In this document: positions 1 to 6,939 of the stretch, one piece after another
Layout of the letters: each line of letters begins with the position of its first letter
Numbering within the stretch: the first letter of the stretch is position 1
Source: Bacillota bacterium
GTDB taxonomy: Bacteria > Bacillota > Clostridia > Peptostreptococcales > Anaerovoracaceae
Reading direction: 5' to 3'
DNA length: 19,155 nt
NCBI GenBank assembly: GCA_029266295.1
Contig: JAQSXD010000016.1
Coordinates: 1 to 19,155 of the forward strand
Notes under the pieces: model-generated
Databases searched by the model: none
Told to the model about the DNA's origin: nothing
The model's input: the letters and a program-made list of their open reading frames with translations, nothing else
Made by a program: the position numbers and the translations under genes

Positions 1-1
1 A

Positions 2-529
2 ATGGATATTGAACTCTCTGTATCCATGACCACTAGAAAACCAAGACCTGGTGAGGTCGATACCAAGAATTATTACTTCGTTTCAGAGGAAGCATTCGTT
101 GAAACGATTCAAGTAGAAGGATTTCTGGAATACGCAAAAGTTTACGGCAATTATTACGGTACTCCAAAGGAGATCGTGCTAAAGAAGCTGGAAGAAGGCA
201 AGGATGTGGTCCTTGAAATAGATATTCAAGGAGCGCTGAAAATTAGAGAATCCTATCCGCAAGGCGTGTTTATCTTTATCCTGCCGCCATCGATGTCGGA
301 ATTGCGAAAACGAATTACCGGGCGTGGATCCGAATCTGAGGATGATATAAATCTTCGTCTCGGAGAAACATTGAAAGAAGTATCCTATATTGATAAGTAT
401 GACTATTGTGTTGTTAACGGCGACATCAACGAAGCGGTAAACAGAGTAGCAGCAATCGTCAAAGCAGAGCATTCCAGAGTCTCGGAAGATATTTATGATT
501 TAATAGAAAAATATAAGGAGGAGATTTAA
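2..529 (+). CDS. gmk: Guanylate kinase, 5'-truncated by the window edge
   Basis: Guanylate kinase phosphorylates GMP to GDP with ATP in the cytosol, a step of GTP and (p)ppGpp metabolism. The visible 175 residues start just before the guanine-binding segment (ELSVSMTTRKPRPGE). They include the NYYFVS segment and the lid motif RGSESED near residues 108-114. The family is normally about 200 residues and begins with a P-loop (GPSGxGKx). That loop and roughly 25-30 N-terminal residues are missing, so the first ATG at position 2 is almost certainly an internal Met and the true start lies outside the window. The gene ends directly against the rpoZ ATG, and the rpoZ ribosome binding site lies inside the gmk 3' end, so the two are one transcript. 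gmk-rpoZ pairing is standard in Firmicutes. Confidence 0.95.
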   Translation: MDIELSVSMTTRKPRPGEVDTKNYYFVSEEAFVETIQVEGFLEYAKVYGNYYGTPKEIVLKKLEEGKDVVLEIDIQGALKIRESYPQGVFIFILPPSMSELRKRITGRGSESEDDINLRLGETLKEVSYIDKYDYCVVNGDINEAVNRVAAIVKAEHSRVSEDIYDLIEKYKEEI

Positions 530-733
530 ATGTTATATCCATCCATCAACCTGATTAGGGAGAAGGCTGACAGCAGATATACCTTGGTAATCTTGGCTGC
601 GAAAAGAGCCAGAGACATCATCGACGGAAAACCGAAACTGACAGAGGTTGATATCGAAAAGCCGGTTTCCATCGCAGCAAACGAAATTTCTGAAGACCTA
701 ATTACCTATAGAAGAGATAGTAATGCGCAATAA
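530..733 (+). CDS. rpoZ: DNA-directed RNA polymerase omega subunit
   Basis: Omega is the small subunit that helps fold and retain beta' in RNA polymerase. The 67-residue product matches the short Gram-positive form. It has the N-terminal PSI segment (MLYPSINLIREKADSRYTLV), the conserved AAKRARDI helix at about residues 23-30, and the KPVSIAANEI segment that corresponds to the family KP(V/L)xxAxxEI motif. The ATG at 530 is preceded by AAGGAGGAG at 515-523, inside the end of gmk. The gmk stop TAA (527-529) directly abuts this ATG, so the two genes are probably translationally coupled. An intrinsic terminator follows 25 nt after the stop. In many clostridia coaBC and priA come next, but here the transcript ends and an amino-acid transporter follows. 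Confidence 0.95.
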   Translation: MLYPSINLIREKADSRYTLVILAAKRARDIIDGKPKLTEVDIEKPVSIAANEISEDLITYRRDSNAQ

Positions 734-758
734 GCTTGCCGTGTATCATGAATAGAGG

Positions 759-787
759 AAGAGCAGGATAACTGCTCTTTTTTTTAT
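759..787 (+). terminator. Rho-independent terminator of gmk-rpoZ
   Basis: A perfect 8-bp stem (AAGAGCAG at 759-766 with CTGCTCTT at 772-779) closes a 5-nt loop and runs straight into a run of T. It lies just after rpoZ and before the promoter of the next operon. Confidence 0.93.
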
Positions 788-792
788 TTTAG

Positions 793-824
793 TACTTTAC
801 AAATTTAGCACGGTAAAGTATAAT
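793..824 (+). promoter_or_regulatory. Sigma-A promoter of the amino-acid ABC operon with overlapping inverted repeat
   Basis: TTTACA at 796-801 and TATAAT at 819-824 are separated by exactly 17 nt, a near-consensus housekeeping promoter about 43 nt before the receptor-gene ATG. An 8-bp inverted repeat (TACTTTAC at 793-800, GTAAAGTA at 813-820) with a 12-nt spacer covers the -35 box and enters the -10 box. It is placed where a repressor operator would be expected. No regulator is identified. Confidence 0.8.
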
Positions 825-866
825 AGCAACATAAGCTGTTCAATACGAACGAGGAGGAGAGAGAAA

Positions 867-1706
867 ATGTTTAAAAAAGTTAGCATATTACTTGTGTTGG
901 TACTTATCATGAGCATCTTTGCAGTTGGCTGCGGAGGAGGCGCCTCAACGGAAGAACCCTCTGCCGATGCGGATACAGATACATCGTTAACAGACCTTCA
1001 GGCAAAAGGCGAATTCGTAGTCGGAATCGATGATCAGTTCCCGCCCATGGGTTTTGTTGGTGAAGACGGTGAAATCACCGGATTTGATGTGGAGCTTTCT
1101 AAATTAGTTGCAGAAAAACTTGGCGTTGAAGCGAAAATTCAGCCGATCGACTGGTCTGCAAAGGAAATGGAGCTAAACAGCGGCAAGATTGATGTTATTT
1201 GGAATGGATATACAATCACTGCTGATAGAATTAAGCAAGTCGAATTTACAAAGCCCTATCTGAACAACGAACAGGTTTTGGTTGTTGCGAAGGACTCCCC
1301 TTATCAGGCAAAGGCTGATCTGGAGGGTAAGGTTGTAGGCGCGCAGGTTGAAAGTGCAGGTCTTGATGCGTTAAATGCTGATGCTGAATTGTCGGCTTCT
1401 GTTGCTGAAATTCCTGAATATGATGATTATATGTCAGCGCTTCTGGATCTTGGTTCTTCCAGACTGGATGCACTTGCTATTGATAAAATACTGATCGGTT
1501 ATACCATGTCACAGGATCCTGGTAAATATAGAATGCTTGACGAAAGCCTTGCAGACGAGTATTATGGAATAGGTTGTGCAAAGGGGGCGGTTGCTCTTAG
1601 AGAAGCAATCGATAAAGCTCTGGACGAATTATATGAAGACGGAAGCATAGAAGAGTTATCAACAAAATGGTTTGGCGAGAACATTGTTATCCGCGACGTT
1701 GATTAG
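867..1706 (+). CDS. Polar amino-acid ABC transporter, substrate-binding lipoprotein
   Basis: This is the extracellular receptor of a polar amino-acid importer (SBP_bac_3 / type 2 periplasmic binding fold). Residues 1-21 form a lipoprotein signal peptide with a KK n-region, a hydrophobic core and the lipobox AVGC. Cys22 is the predicted lipidation site that tethers the protein to the outer face of the membrane. A short acidic Gly/Ser/Glu-rich linker follows. The two-lobed domain begins near residue 50 (GEFVVGIDDQFPPMGF), has the GFDVELSKLVAEKLG segment, and contains ITADRIKQVEFTKPY, which carries the conserved Arg and aromatic ligand-site residues. It ends with the usual DGSIEELSTKWFGE. The length of 279 residues is typical. 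The RBS AGGAGGAG at 852-859 supports the ATG at 867. Substrate (for example cystine, glutamine or arginine) cannot be told from motifs alone. Confidence 0.93.
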   Translation: MFKKVSILLVLVLIMSIFAVGCGGGASTEEPSADADTDTSLTDLQAKGEFVVGIDDQFPPMGFVGEDGEITGFDVELSKLVAEKLGVEAKIQPIDWSAKEMELNSGKIDVIWNGYTITADRIKQVEFTKPYLNNEQVLVVAKDSPYQAKADLEGKVVGAQVESAGLDALNADAELSASVAEIPEYDDYMSALLDLGSSRLDALAIDKILIGYTMSQDPGKYRMLDESLADEYYGIGCAKGAVALREAIDKALDELYEDGSIEELSTKWFGENIVIRDVD

Positions 1707-1758
1707 CTTACCGCTGACGACTTTAAATAAGCGTGCTCCTTAGATTAAATAAAGGAAT

Positions 1759-1795
1759 AGAGCTTCTGCTACGGCAGGGGCTTTATTCTTTCTTT
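1759..1795 (+). terminator. Intra-operon hairpin between receptor and permease genes
   Basis: AGAGCTTCTGC (1759-1769) pairs with GCAGGGGCTTT (1774-1784) around a TACG loop, with three G-U pairs, and is followed by a T-rich tract (ATTCTTTCTTT). It is probably a leaky terminator or an mRNA-stabilising 3' end. Such elements often give the receptor higher expression than the membrane components. Confidence 0.65.
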
Positions 1796-1875
1796 GAGAA
1801 ATACTATATTTCACGTGCGATTCAGATTGATTGATTTTTATTATAAAACGTAAGATTGGAAAGGTGGTTCATTTA

Positions 1876-2520
1876 TTGGAAAACTTATGGAATATCAGCA
1901 GGTTTATTTTGGAGGGAGCAACGATCTCTGTCAAAATTTACGCAGTCACACTGCTTTTCTCCATTCCGCTTGGGATGTTGTGTGCAATTGGTAAACTGAC
2001 TCCGCTTAAACCGTTGCAATGGCTGCTGGAACTGTATACTTGGATTTTCAGGGGAACCCCGCTGTTGCTGCAGCTGTTTTTTTCCTATTATGGACTTCAG
2101 ATTCTTACGGGCATTGAGCTGAGCAAGGAGATGGCGGCTTACATAACTTTTGTGTTGAACTATGCAGCCTACTTCACAGAAATCTTCCGCGCAGGGATTC
2201 AGTCCATTGACAAAGGGCAGTACGAAGCTGCTAAGGCACTGGGTATGAACTACAGTCAGACAATGAAACGGATTGTCATCCCCCAGGCAATTAAGGTGAT
2301 TTTGCCGCCTACGGGAAATGAAGCGGTTACCTTGATCAAAGACACGGCGCTTGTATCTGCTATTGCCCTTGCAGACATTCTGAGAAATGCAAAATCGGTG
2401 GTATCGAGAACTGCCAGTGTGGAAGGATATTTTATCGCTGCCATATTGTATCTGATCATGACCTTTGTCATTATTAATATCTTTAAATATATTGAGAAGC
2501 GCTTTGCGTATTACAATTAG
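1876..2520 (+). CDS. Polar amino-acid ABC transporter, permease
   Basis: This is the membrane subunit (HisM/GlnP-type, BPD_transp_1) of the importer encoded by the flanking genes. I place the start at TTG 1876 because AAAGGTGG at 1860-1867 sits 8 nt before it. That gives 214 residues, the usual size. The frame stays open upstream to a TTG at 1831, but that start has no ribosome binding site. The N-terminus (ENLWNISRFILEGATISVKIY) matches the family. Several hydrophobic helices follow, with the RGTPLLLQLFFSYYG segment after the second. The cytoplasmic EAA loop (YEAAKALGMNYSQTMKRIVI), which docks on the ATPase, is clear and is followed by PQAIKVILPPTGNEAV. The protein should act as a dimer with two ATPase subunits. 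The ATPase ATG lies 9 nt after the stop. Confidence 0.93.
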   Translation: MENLWNISRFILEGATISVKIYAVTLLFSIPLGMLCAIGKLTPLKPLQWLLELYTWIFRGTPLLLQLFFSYYGLQILTGIELSKEMAAYITFVLNYAAYFTEIFRAGIQSIDKGQYEAAKALGMNYSQTMKRIVIPQAIKVILPPTGNEAVTLIKDTALVSAIALADILRNAKSVVSRTASVEGYFIAAILYLIMTFVIINIFKYIEKRFAYYN

Positions 2521-2529
2521 GAGGAAAGT

Positions 2530-3291
2530 ATGGAAGCGATCATAAAAGTGGAAAATTTGCATAAATACTTTCATTCCCTTCATGTGTTGAAAGGGATCAG
2601 CCTGGAGGTGAGCAAAGGGGAAATTGTATCGGTAATCGGTCCTTCCGGATCGGGAAAAAGTACTCTACTCAGATGTCTGAATCATTTGGAGGTTGCGGAC
2701 AAAGGAAGTATTAGCTTTGAAGGACAGTTTATTGCCAAGGCCGATGCATCCGGCAAAGCGGTATATAAGAACAATCGCGAAGTACTTGCCATCTGCAGCA
2801 ATTTGGGGATGGTCTTTCAGAATTTCAATCTATTTCCTCATATGTCGGTCTTGGAAAACATTATAGAAGCACCTGTTATGGTGAAAGGGAAAGCCAAGGC
2901 GGAAGCCGTCAGGATAGCGGAAGAACTGCTGGATAAAGTAGGTCTGCTGGAAAAAAAGGATGCTTATCCAAATCAGCTTTCAGGAGGACAGAAGCAACGG
3001 GTTGCTATTGCAAGGGCGCTTGCGATGGAGCCAGAAATCATGCTCTTTGACGAACCGACTTCGGCGCTGGATCCCGAACTGATCGGGGAGGTTCTTCAGG
3101 TTATTAAAAAGCTGGCAGATGAAAAGATGACCATGATCATCGTAACCCATGAAATGAATTTTGCGAGGGAAATATCGGATCGTATCATCTTTATGGATGA
3201 CGGACAGGTGGTCGTGGACGGCGCTCCTGCTGCGATCTTTGTAAATCCCGATCATCCGAGAATCAAGACGTTCTTGAATAAAGTGCTTTAG
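2530..3291 (+). CDS. Polar amino-acid ABC transporter, ATP-binding protein
   Basis: This is the cytoplasmic ATPase that powers the importer (GlnQ/HisP/ArtP class). All nucleotide-binding motifs are visible: Walker A GPSGSGKST at residues 37-45, Q-loop Gln97 in NLGMVFQ, signature LSGGQKQR at 150-157, Walker B MLFDEPT at 171-177 with catalytic Glu175, D-loop SALD at 178-181, and switch His207 in IIVTHE. The length of 253 residues is normal for the class, slightly extended by a segment at about 70-90 that is typical of the PAAT subgroup. The RBS AGGAGGAAA begins inside the permease stop codon region, so the two genes are tightly coupled. This is the last gene of the transporter operon. Confidence 0.95.
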   Translation: MEAIIKVENLHKYFHSLHVLKGISLEVSKGEIVSVIGPSGSGKSTLLRCLNHLEVADKGSISFEGQFIAKADASGKAVYKNNREVLAICSNLGMVFQNFNLFPHMSVLENIIEAPVMVKGKAKAEAVRIAEELLDKVGLLEKKDAYPNQLSGGQKQRVAIARALAMEPEIMLFDEPTSALDPELIGEVLQVIKKLADEKMTMIIVTHEMNFAREISDRIIFMDDGQVVVDGAPAAIFVNPDHPRIKTFLNKVL

Positions 3292-3361
3292 TTAAAAATT
3301 ATTTGATCATAAATAAGGCGTTTTGAATTCAGCGCTCTTCCTTAGTTTTGCAATTTAAAAG

Positions 3362-3414
3362 AATCCCATGGGTTGATACTAGCTTACAGTCTGGAATCAA
3401 GCATGGGATTTTAT
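3362..3414 (+). terminator. Long imperfect hairpin after the ABC operon
   Basis: AATCCCATG (3362-3370) pairs perfectly with CATGGGATT (3402-3410). An inner TTGAT/ATCAA stem (3373-3377, 3396-3400) follows across a small internal loop, with an 18-nt apical loop. Only TTTTAT follows, so termination may be weak. It could be the operon terminator or a structured element ahead of the next promoter. Confidence 0.5.
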
Positions 3415-3437
3415 GTATGATAAAGAGGAGAAATATC

Positions 3438-3446
3438 TGGTATAAT
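3438..3446 (+). promoter_or_regulatory. Extended -10 promoter of the TcdA-like gene
   Basis: TGGTATAAT (TG at 3438-3439, -10 box TATAAT at 3441-3446) is a consensus extended -10 element 22 nt before the ATG at 3468. No good -35 box is present at the right spacing. The same TGGTATAATAA string recurs before pyrH. Confidence 0.6.
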
Positions 3447-3467
3447 AATTTGTGAGTGAGGTGCAAG

Positions 3468-4226
3468 ATGAAAAATATATATGAAAGAACCCAAATGCTC
3501 CTTGGGGCAGATATGCTGAGAAAGATACAATCGAAAAAAATAATTGTTTTTGGAGTGGGCGGTGTGGGCAGCTACGCTGTAGAGGCACTGATTCGTGCGG
3601 GAATTCGCAATCTAACCATGGTTGACGATGATATTGTGGAGCCTTCGGATCTGAATCGGATGGTTGCTGCGCTTTGCAGTACGATTGGAAGAAAAAAGAT
3701 CGATGTTATGGAAGAAAGAATCATGGATATTAATCCAAATGTAATCGTGACAAAACTCGATCAGCGGCTGGATGCCGACAGCATCGGCGGGTTTTCCCTT
3801 CAGGACTATGATTATATTATTGATGCGATCGATGAGCATCCGGAAAAGATCCTTCTGATTCAAGCCGCGGTGAAAGCACGGACTTCACTGATCTCAGTTA
3901 TGAATACCGGAAATCGCTTTGATCCTGTCAAGCTGAGGATCGGTGATATCAGAAAAGCTTCCGTATGTACCATGGCGAAAAACATAAGAAAGGAACTTGC
4001 AAGTCTTGGAATCAAGCAGCAAAAGGTGCTCTTTTCTACAGAAGAACCACACAGGGAAGAGTTCAATGAGGATGAGCCGGGAGTGGCCTCCAGTATCTCC
4101 TTTGTGCCCTCGGCCGCGGGAATCCTGATCGCTGCAGAAGCGGTAAAGGAGTTGATCTTCACTGTTCCTGGAGATAAGCTGATTTTTGGAATCAAAAAGC
4201 CCGCTGAACGATTCCGGGTAGAATAA
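3468..4226 (+). CDS. tcdA: TcdA/HesA-type E1-like enzyme (probable tRNA ct6A dehydratase)
   Basis: The protein is a ThiF/MoeB/HesA-superfamily adenylating enzyme of the YgdL/TcdA group. That group cyclises t6A37 of tRNA to ct6A using ATP. The Rossmann nucleotide loop GVGGVGS is at residues 29-35. The acidic DDDIVEPSDLNRM segment (53-65) holds the conserved Asn63-Arg64 pair. ALCSTIGRKKIDVMEERI (68-85) is the family helix, and DYIIDAID (115-122) carries the conserved Asp pair. DIRKASVC (160-167) and SFVPSAAGILIA (211-222) fit TcdA. The 252-residue length fits. The ATG at 3468 is preferred over a GTG at 3456 because GAGG lies just upstream of the ATG. Odd point: the family usually has NRQ, whereas here it is NRM. 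The gene stands alone between its own promoter and an AT-rich region. Confidence 0.88.
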   Translation: MKNIYERTQMLLGADMLRKIQSKKIIVFGVGGVGSYAVEALIRAGIRNLTMVDDDIVEPSDLNRMVAALCSTIGRKKIDVMEERIMDINPNVIVTKLDQRLDADSIGGFSLQDYDYIIDAIDEHPEKILLIQAAVKARTSLISVMNTGNRFDPVKLRIGDIRKASVCTMAKNIRKELASLGIKQQKVLFSTEEPHREEFNEDEPGVASSISFVPSAAGILIAAEAVKELIFTVPGDKLIFGIKKPAERFRVE

Positions 4227-4358
4227 GATCTGAGAAAATTGTTGTTTTTCGTCAAATAGAAAGCTTCTTTTATAGAAATTATATATTAAATATAAAAAAA
4301 TAGAATTTCTTGCAACATTTTAAAGAAAATTGCCCCCTTATTATATATACAAAGAAAA

Positions 4359-4375
4359 CTGAGAATGATTTTCAG
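4359..4375 (+). promoter_or_regulatory. Fur-box-like palindrome upstream of the LytTR gene
   Basis: CTGAGAATGATTTTCAG is a 17-nt near-perfect palindrome. Its core TGAGAAT-G-ATTTTCA differs at one base per half from the 7-1-7 Fur/PerR-family consensus TGATAAT-N-ATTATCA. It lies 57 nt before the LytTR ATG, just after an AT-rich segment (4339-4350) where a -10 box could be. The regulator is inferred from the motif only. Confidence 0.5.
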
Positions 4376-4431
4376 CCGATCATGCTTCGACGGGAGAAAA
4401 AGCATCACCAGTGTAAGAAGGAGGGAGCGAA

Positions 4432-4785
4432 ATGAACGCGAATGGACAATGCAAGGAATGCTATATTCCAGTTATTACAAGGAAGGAAGTCTCAAAAGTA
4501 ACTGTTGGTGAAATTCTATATATTGAGACTCAGCTTCGGGTTGTGTATATTTATACGGCCCCCCGGATTTACAGGTTTTATGGAAAGTTGGATGAAGTAG
4601 TAAAATATTTGAATGGTGACTTTTATCGCTGCCACAAAAGCTGCGTTGTAAATCTCAACAAAATCCTGAGGATGGAAGACGGTGTTGTTTACTTCAAAGG
4701 TGGAGCCACCTTACGGGTAGGCCAGAATAACTTTCGCCATACGCGCAGTTTTTATAGTAAATTTCTGATCGATCATATGAAATAA
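4432..4785 (+). CDS. Single-domain LytTR DNA-binding regulator
   Basis: The 117-residue protein consists almost only of a LytTR domain, the beta-type DNA-binding fold of AgrA, VirR and LytR response regulators. The recognisable parts are KVTVGEILYIETQLRVVYIY (about 22-41), a FYGKLDEVVKYL helix (49-60), and the hallmark FYRCHKSCVVNLNKI (64-78), equivalent to the usual F.R.HRSYIVN. No receiver domain or membrane segment is present, so it cannot be a classical phosphorelay output. The N-terminus contains a CxxC pair (Cys7, Cys10), and Cys67 and Cys71 lie in the recognition segment, which could allow metal or redox sensing (inference). The RBS AAGGAGGG at 4418-4425 supports the ATG. No partner gene is adjacent, and its targets are unknown. 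Confidence 0.88.
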   Translation: MNANGQCKECYIPVITRKEVSKVTVGEILYIETQLRVVYIYTAPRIYRFYGKLDEVVKYLNGDFYRCHKSCVVNLNKILRMEDGVVYFKGGATLRVGQNNFRHTRSFYSKFLIDHMK

Positions 4786-4881
4786 TCCGTTTGAAGTTGG
4801 AAAATAAAATACTTCATAGACAAAAAATAACGAAAATTTTATCAATCAACGGCTTAAAAGCAGTAATTTGATAAGTTTTCC
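4786..4881 (+). other. AT-rich intergenic segment, no gene seen
   Basis: This stretch between the LytTR stop and the rpsB promoter holds no ORF with a ribosome binding site and no clear terminator hairpin. It is strongly AT-rich. Confidence 0.6.
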
Positions 4882-4910
4882 TTGATTTTCAAATAATAAT
4901 GGTGTATAGT
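4882..4910 (+). promoter_or_regulatory. Sigma-A promoter of the rpsB operon
   Basis: TTGATT (4882-4887) and TATAGT (4905-4910) are separated by 17 nt. Transcription would begin near 4917, leaving a leader of about 135 nt before rpsB. Confidence 0.65.
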
Positions 4911-4916
4911 ATTCGA

Positions 4917-5053
4917 GGATATGTCTCCAAAAGGGACAATTCATAATGATTATTTCAAATTCACACACCGCACTACTTAAAAATGGGTGCCTGAAAAAAG
5001 GCCATTCGAAAGGAAGGTACGGTGGAGGGAAAAAACCAGGAGGTAAAAAAATT
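4917..5053 (+). promoter_or_regulatory. Structured 5' leader of rpsB, possible S2 autoregulatory site
   Basis: The long leader contains two small hairpins. TGTCTC (4922-4927) pairs with GGGACA (4933-4938). AATG/GCC (4982-4991, with a GGT bulge) pairs with GGCCATT (5000-5006). Long structured leaders before ribosomal protein genes often bind the protein product for feedback. I do not recognise a named leader family, so S2 feedback is inference. The frame is open from 4946 into rpsB, but that extension lacks S2 homology and an RBS, so I treat it as leader. Confidence 0.4.
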
Positions 5054-5800
5054 ATGGCTGTTATTTCAATGAAACAGTTGCTGGAAGCCGGTGTGCATTT
5101 CGGACATCAGACAAGAAGATGGAACCCTAAAATGGCTCCTTATATCTTCACAGAAAGAAATGGAATCTACATCATCGACCTGCAGAAGACCGTAAAGAAA
5201 ATTGATGAAGCGTACACTTTCATGAAGGAAGTTGCATCTACAGGCAGACCCGTTCTGTTTGTCGGAACGAAAAAACAGGCTCAGGCTGCAATCGCAGACG
5301 AAGCAAAGAGATGCGGAATGTACTTTGTAAACGAGAGATGGCTCGGCGGAATGCTGACCAACTACAAGACAATTTCCAGCAGAATCAAAAGACTGAACGA
5401 CATCAGAAACATGGAGACAGACGGAACCTTTGAAGCACTGACAAAAAAGGAAGTTATCAAGTTGAAGGCTGAACTGGAAAAGCTTGAAAAGTTCCTCGGT
5501 GGAATTAAAGATATGAAGGGTATGCCGGCGGCAATCTTCGTAGTTGACCCCAAGAAAGAAAGAATTGCGATCAAAGAAGCTAGAATTTTAGGCATTCCGA
5601 TCATTGGTATCGTAGATACAAACTGTGATCCGGACGATGTTGATTATATCATCCCTGCTAACGACGATGCGATCAGAGCAGTTAAGCTGATTGCCGGAAG
5701 AATGGCTGATGCGATCATTGAATCCAACCAGGGCGAAAGCTTTGCTGAAGCGGAAGAAGCTGCTCCTGCAGCGGAAGTATCCGAAGAAGCTGCGGAATAA
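5054..5800 (+). CDS. rpsB: 30S ribosomal protein S2
   Basis: S2 is the large peripheral protein of the 30S head-body junction. The 248-residue product starts MAVISMKQLLEAGVHFGHQT and carries the S2 signatures: FGHQTRRWNPKM, ERNGIYIIDLQKT, VLFVGTKKQAQ, ERWLGGMLTNYKTI, PAAIFVVDPKKERIAIKEA and GIPIIGIVDTNCDPD. It ends with an acidic Glu/Ala-rich tail (from about residue 229), common in clostridial S2. The ATG at 5054 is chosen because AGGAGGT lies at 5038-5044, 9 nt upstream, and homology begins there. tsf follows after 55 nt, the near-universal rpsB-tsf pairing. Confidence 0.97.
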   Translation: MAVISMKQLLEAGVHFGHQTRRWNPKMAPYIFTERNGIYIIDLQKTVKKIDEAYTFMKEVASTGRPVLFVGTKKQAQAAIADEAKRCGMYFVNERWLGGMLTNYKTISSRIKRLNDIRNMETDGTFEALTKKEVIKLKAELEKLEKFLGGIKDMKGMPAAIFVVDPKKERIAIKEARILGIPIIGIVDTNCDPDDVDYIIPANDDAIRAVKLIAGRMADAIIESNQGESFAEAEEAAPAAEVSEEAAE

Positions 5801-5855
5801 TTCAGATCGAATCACAGCATGATAAGTATATAAATCGTTAGGAGGATGAAGGATA

Positions 5856-6770
5856 ATGGAAGTAACCGCAAGTTTAGTAAAAGAACTGCGCGAAAGAACA
5901 GGCGCAGGTATGATGGACTGCAAAAAAGTACTTGTTGAAACAAGTGGAGATATGGATAAGGCCATCGAGCTGCTGAGAGAAAAAGGTCTGGCAAAGGCTG
6001 CTAAAAAAGCTGGAAGAGTTGCATCTGAAGGATTGGTAAAGCTTGCTTTTGCAGCAGACGGCAAGACAGCTGCTGCTGTTGAGGTTAATTCAGAGACTGA
6101 CTTCGTTGCAAAGAATGAAGAGTTTGTTGAATTCGTAAACGTATTAGCTGATAAGGTCCTGGATGGTGATTCCGATAGCGTTGAATCCTTCCTCACACTT
6201 TCATATGGTGATGAGGGCAGTGTACAGGATGCTTTAAATGGAAAGATCGCTAAGATCGGTGAAAATCTGAATATTAGAAGATTTCAGAAATTCGCGGCCC
6301 CTGGTGTTGTTTATGTAGGATATACCCATGGTAATGGAAAAATCGGCGTTGTAGTTGGATTTGAAACAGAAGCATCCGTTGATGAAATCCATGCAATGGG
6401 AAGAGACGTGGCAATGCAGGTTGCATCCATGAATCCGAAGTTTATCGATGAATCCGCAGTTGACCCAGAGTATCTGGAGAGTGAGAAGAAAATCCTCATT
6501 CAGCAGGCACTGAATGAAGGGAAGCCAGCTGATATCGTTGAGAAGATGGTAACCGGAAGATTGAAGAAAGAACTGAAAGAAACCTGCCTTGTTGAGCAGA
6601 AGTTCGTTAAGGACGGAGAACTCAGTGTTAAGCAGTATATTGACAACTCCGCAAAAGCCATTGGCAAGACGGTGAAAGTTGTTGAAATGGTTCGTTACGA
6701 AGTAGGCGAAGGAATCGAAAAGAAGGAAGAAAATTTTGCCGAAGAAGTAGCAAAACAGATGAACAACTAA
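5856..6770 (+). CDS. tsf: Elongation factor Ts
   Basis: EF-Ts is the guanine nucleotide exchange factor of EF-Tu. The N-terminal UBA-like domain has the family signature ELRERTGAGMMDCKKVL at residues 10-26. The core has NSETDFVAKNEEF (78-90), whose Thr81-Asp82-Phe83 motif inserts into EF-Tu near the Mg site. The repeat subdomains and the C-terminal EQKFVKDGELSVKQYI segment are intact. The 304-residue length is usual for Firmicutes. AGGAGGATG at 5841-5849 supports the ATG at 5856. It is cotranscribed with rpsB. A strong hairpin follows the stop and may separate tsf from pyrH. Confidence 0.97.
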   Translation: MEVTASLVKELRERTGAGMMDCKKVLVETSGDMDKAIELLREKGLAKAAKKAGRVASEGLVKLAFAADGKTAAAVEVNSETDFVAKNEEFVEFVNVLADKVLDGDSDSVESFLTLSYGDEGSVQDALNGKIAKIGENLNIRRFQKFAAPGVVYVGYTHGNGKIGVVVGFETEASVDEIHAMGRDVAMQVASMNPKFIDESAVDPEYLESEKKILIQQALNEGKPADIVEKMVTGRLKKELKETCLVEQKFVKDGELSVKQYIDNSAKAIGKTVKVVEMVRYEVGEGIEKKEENFAEEVAKQMNN

Positions 6771-6778
6771 TCAAAATA

Positions 6779-6787
6779 TGGTATAAT
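6779..6787 (+). promoter_or_regulatory. Extended -10 promoter ahead of pyrH
   Basis: TGGTATAAT (TG at 6779-6780, TATAAT at 6782-6787) is a consensus extended -10 element just after the tsf stop. No convincing -35 box is seen. A start about 7 nt downstream would fall at about 6793-6795, inside the 5' arm of the next hairpin. Confidence 0.5.
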
Positions 6788-6788
6788 A

Positions 6789-6818
6789 AAAGGACACTAA
6801 ATTCTAGTGTCCTTTAAA
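6789..6818 (+). terminator. 11-bp hairpin between tsf and pyrH (attenuator-like)
   Basis: AAAGGACACTA (6789-6799) pairs perfectly with TAGTGTCCTTT (6805-6815) around the loop AATTC. On the plus strand only a short T run is present, mostly inside the stem, so termination may be partial. The 3' arm is also perfectly complementary over 9 nt (6807-6815) to AAAGGACAC at 6927-6935, which contains the pyrH ribosome binding site. Confidence 0.7.
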
Positions 6819-6939
6819 ATGATCAAACACAAAAACACAGATGAGTTTAAGCAAAGCGTACCCAAATGTACGTGTGTGAAAACGAAAGAGCCTGCAACAC
6901 AGCAATGCAGAATTTTAACAAGCATGAAAGGACACGGTT

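Noticed and set aside
1885..2583. 232-codon open frame on the minus strand over the permease
   Set aside because: It is antisense to a clear permease, has no recognisable protein signature and no RBS. It is a shadow frame.
3314..3346. TAAGG/CCTTA hairpin after the ABC ATPase as terminator
   Set aside because: Only 5 bp with a very large loop. The hairpin at 3362-3410 is a better candidate.
4274..4310. AT-rich inverted repeat AGAAATT/AATTTCT as terminator of the TcdA-like gene
   Set aside because: The 7-bp A/T stem with a 23-nt loop is unstable and no T tract follows it.
4946..5053. N-terminal extension of S2 from ATG 4946
   Set aside because: The added 36 residues have no S2 resemblance and no RBS. 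The AGGAGGT-preceded ATG at 5054 matches the family start.
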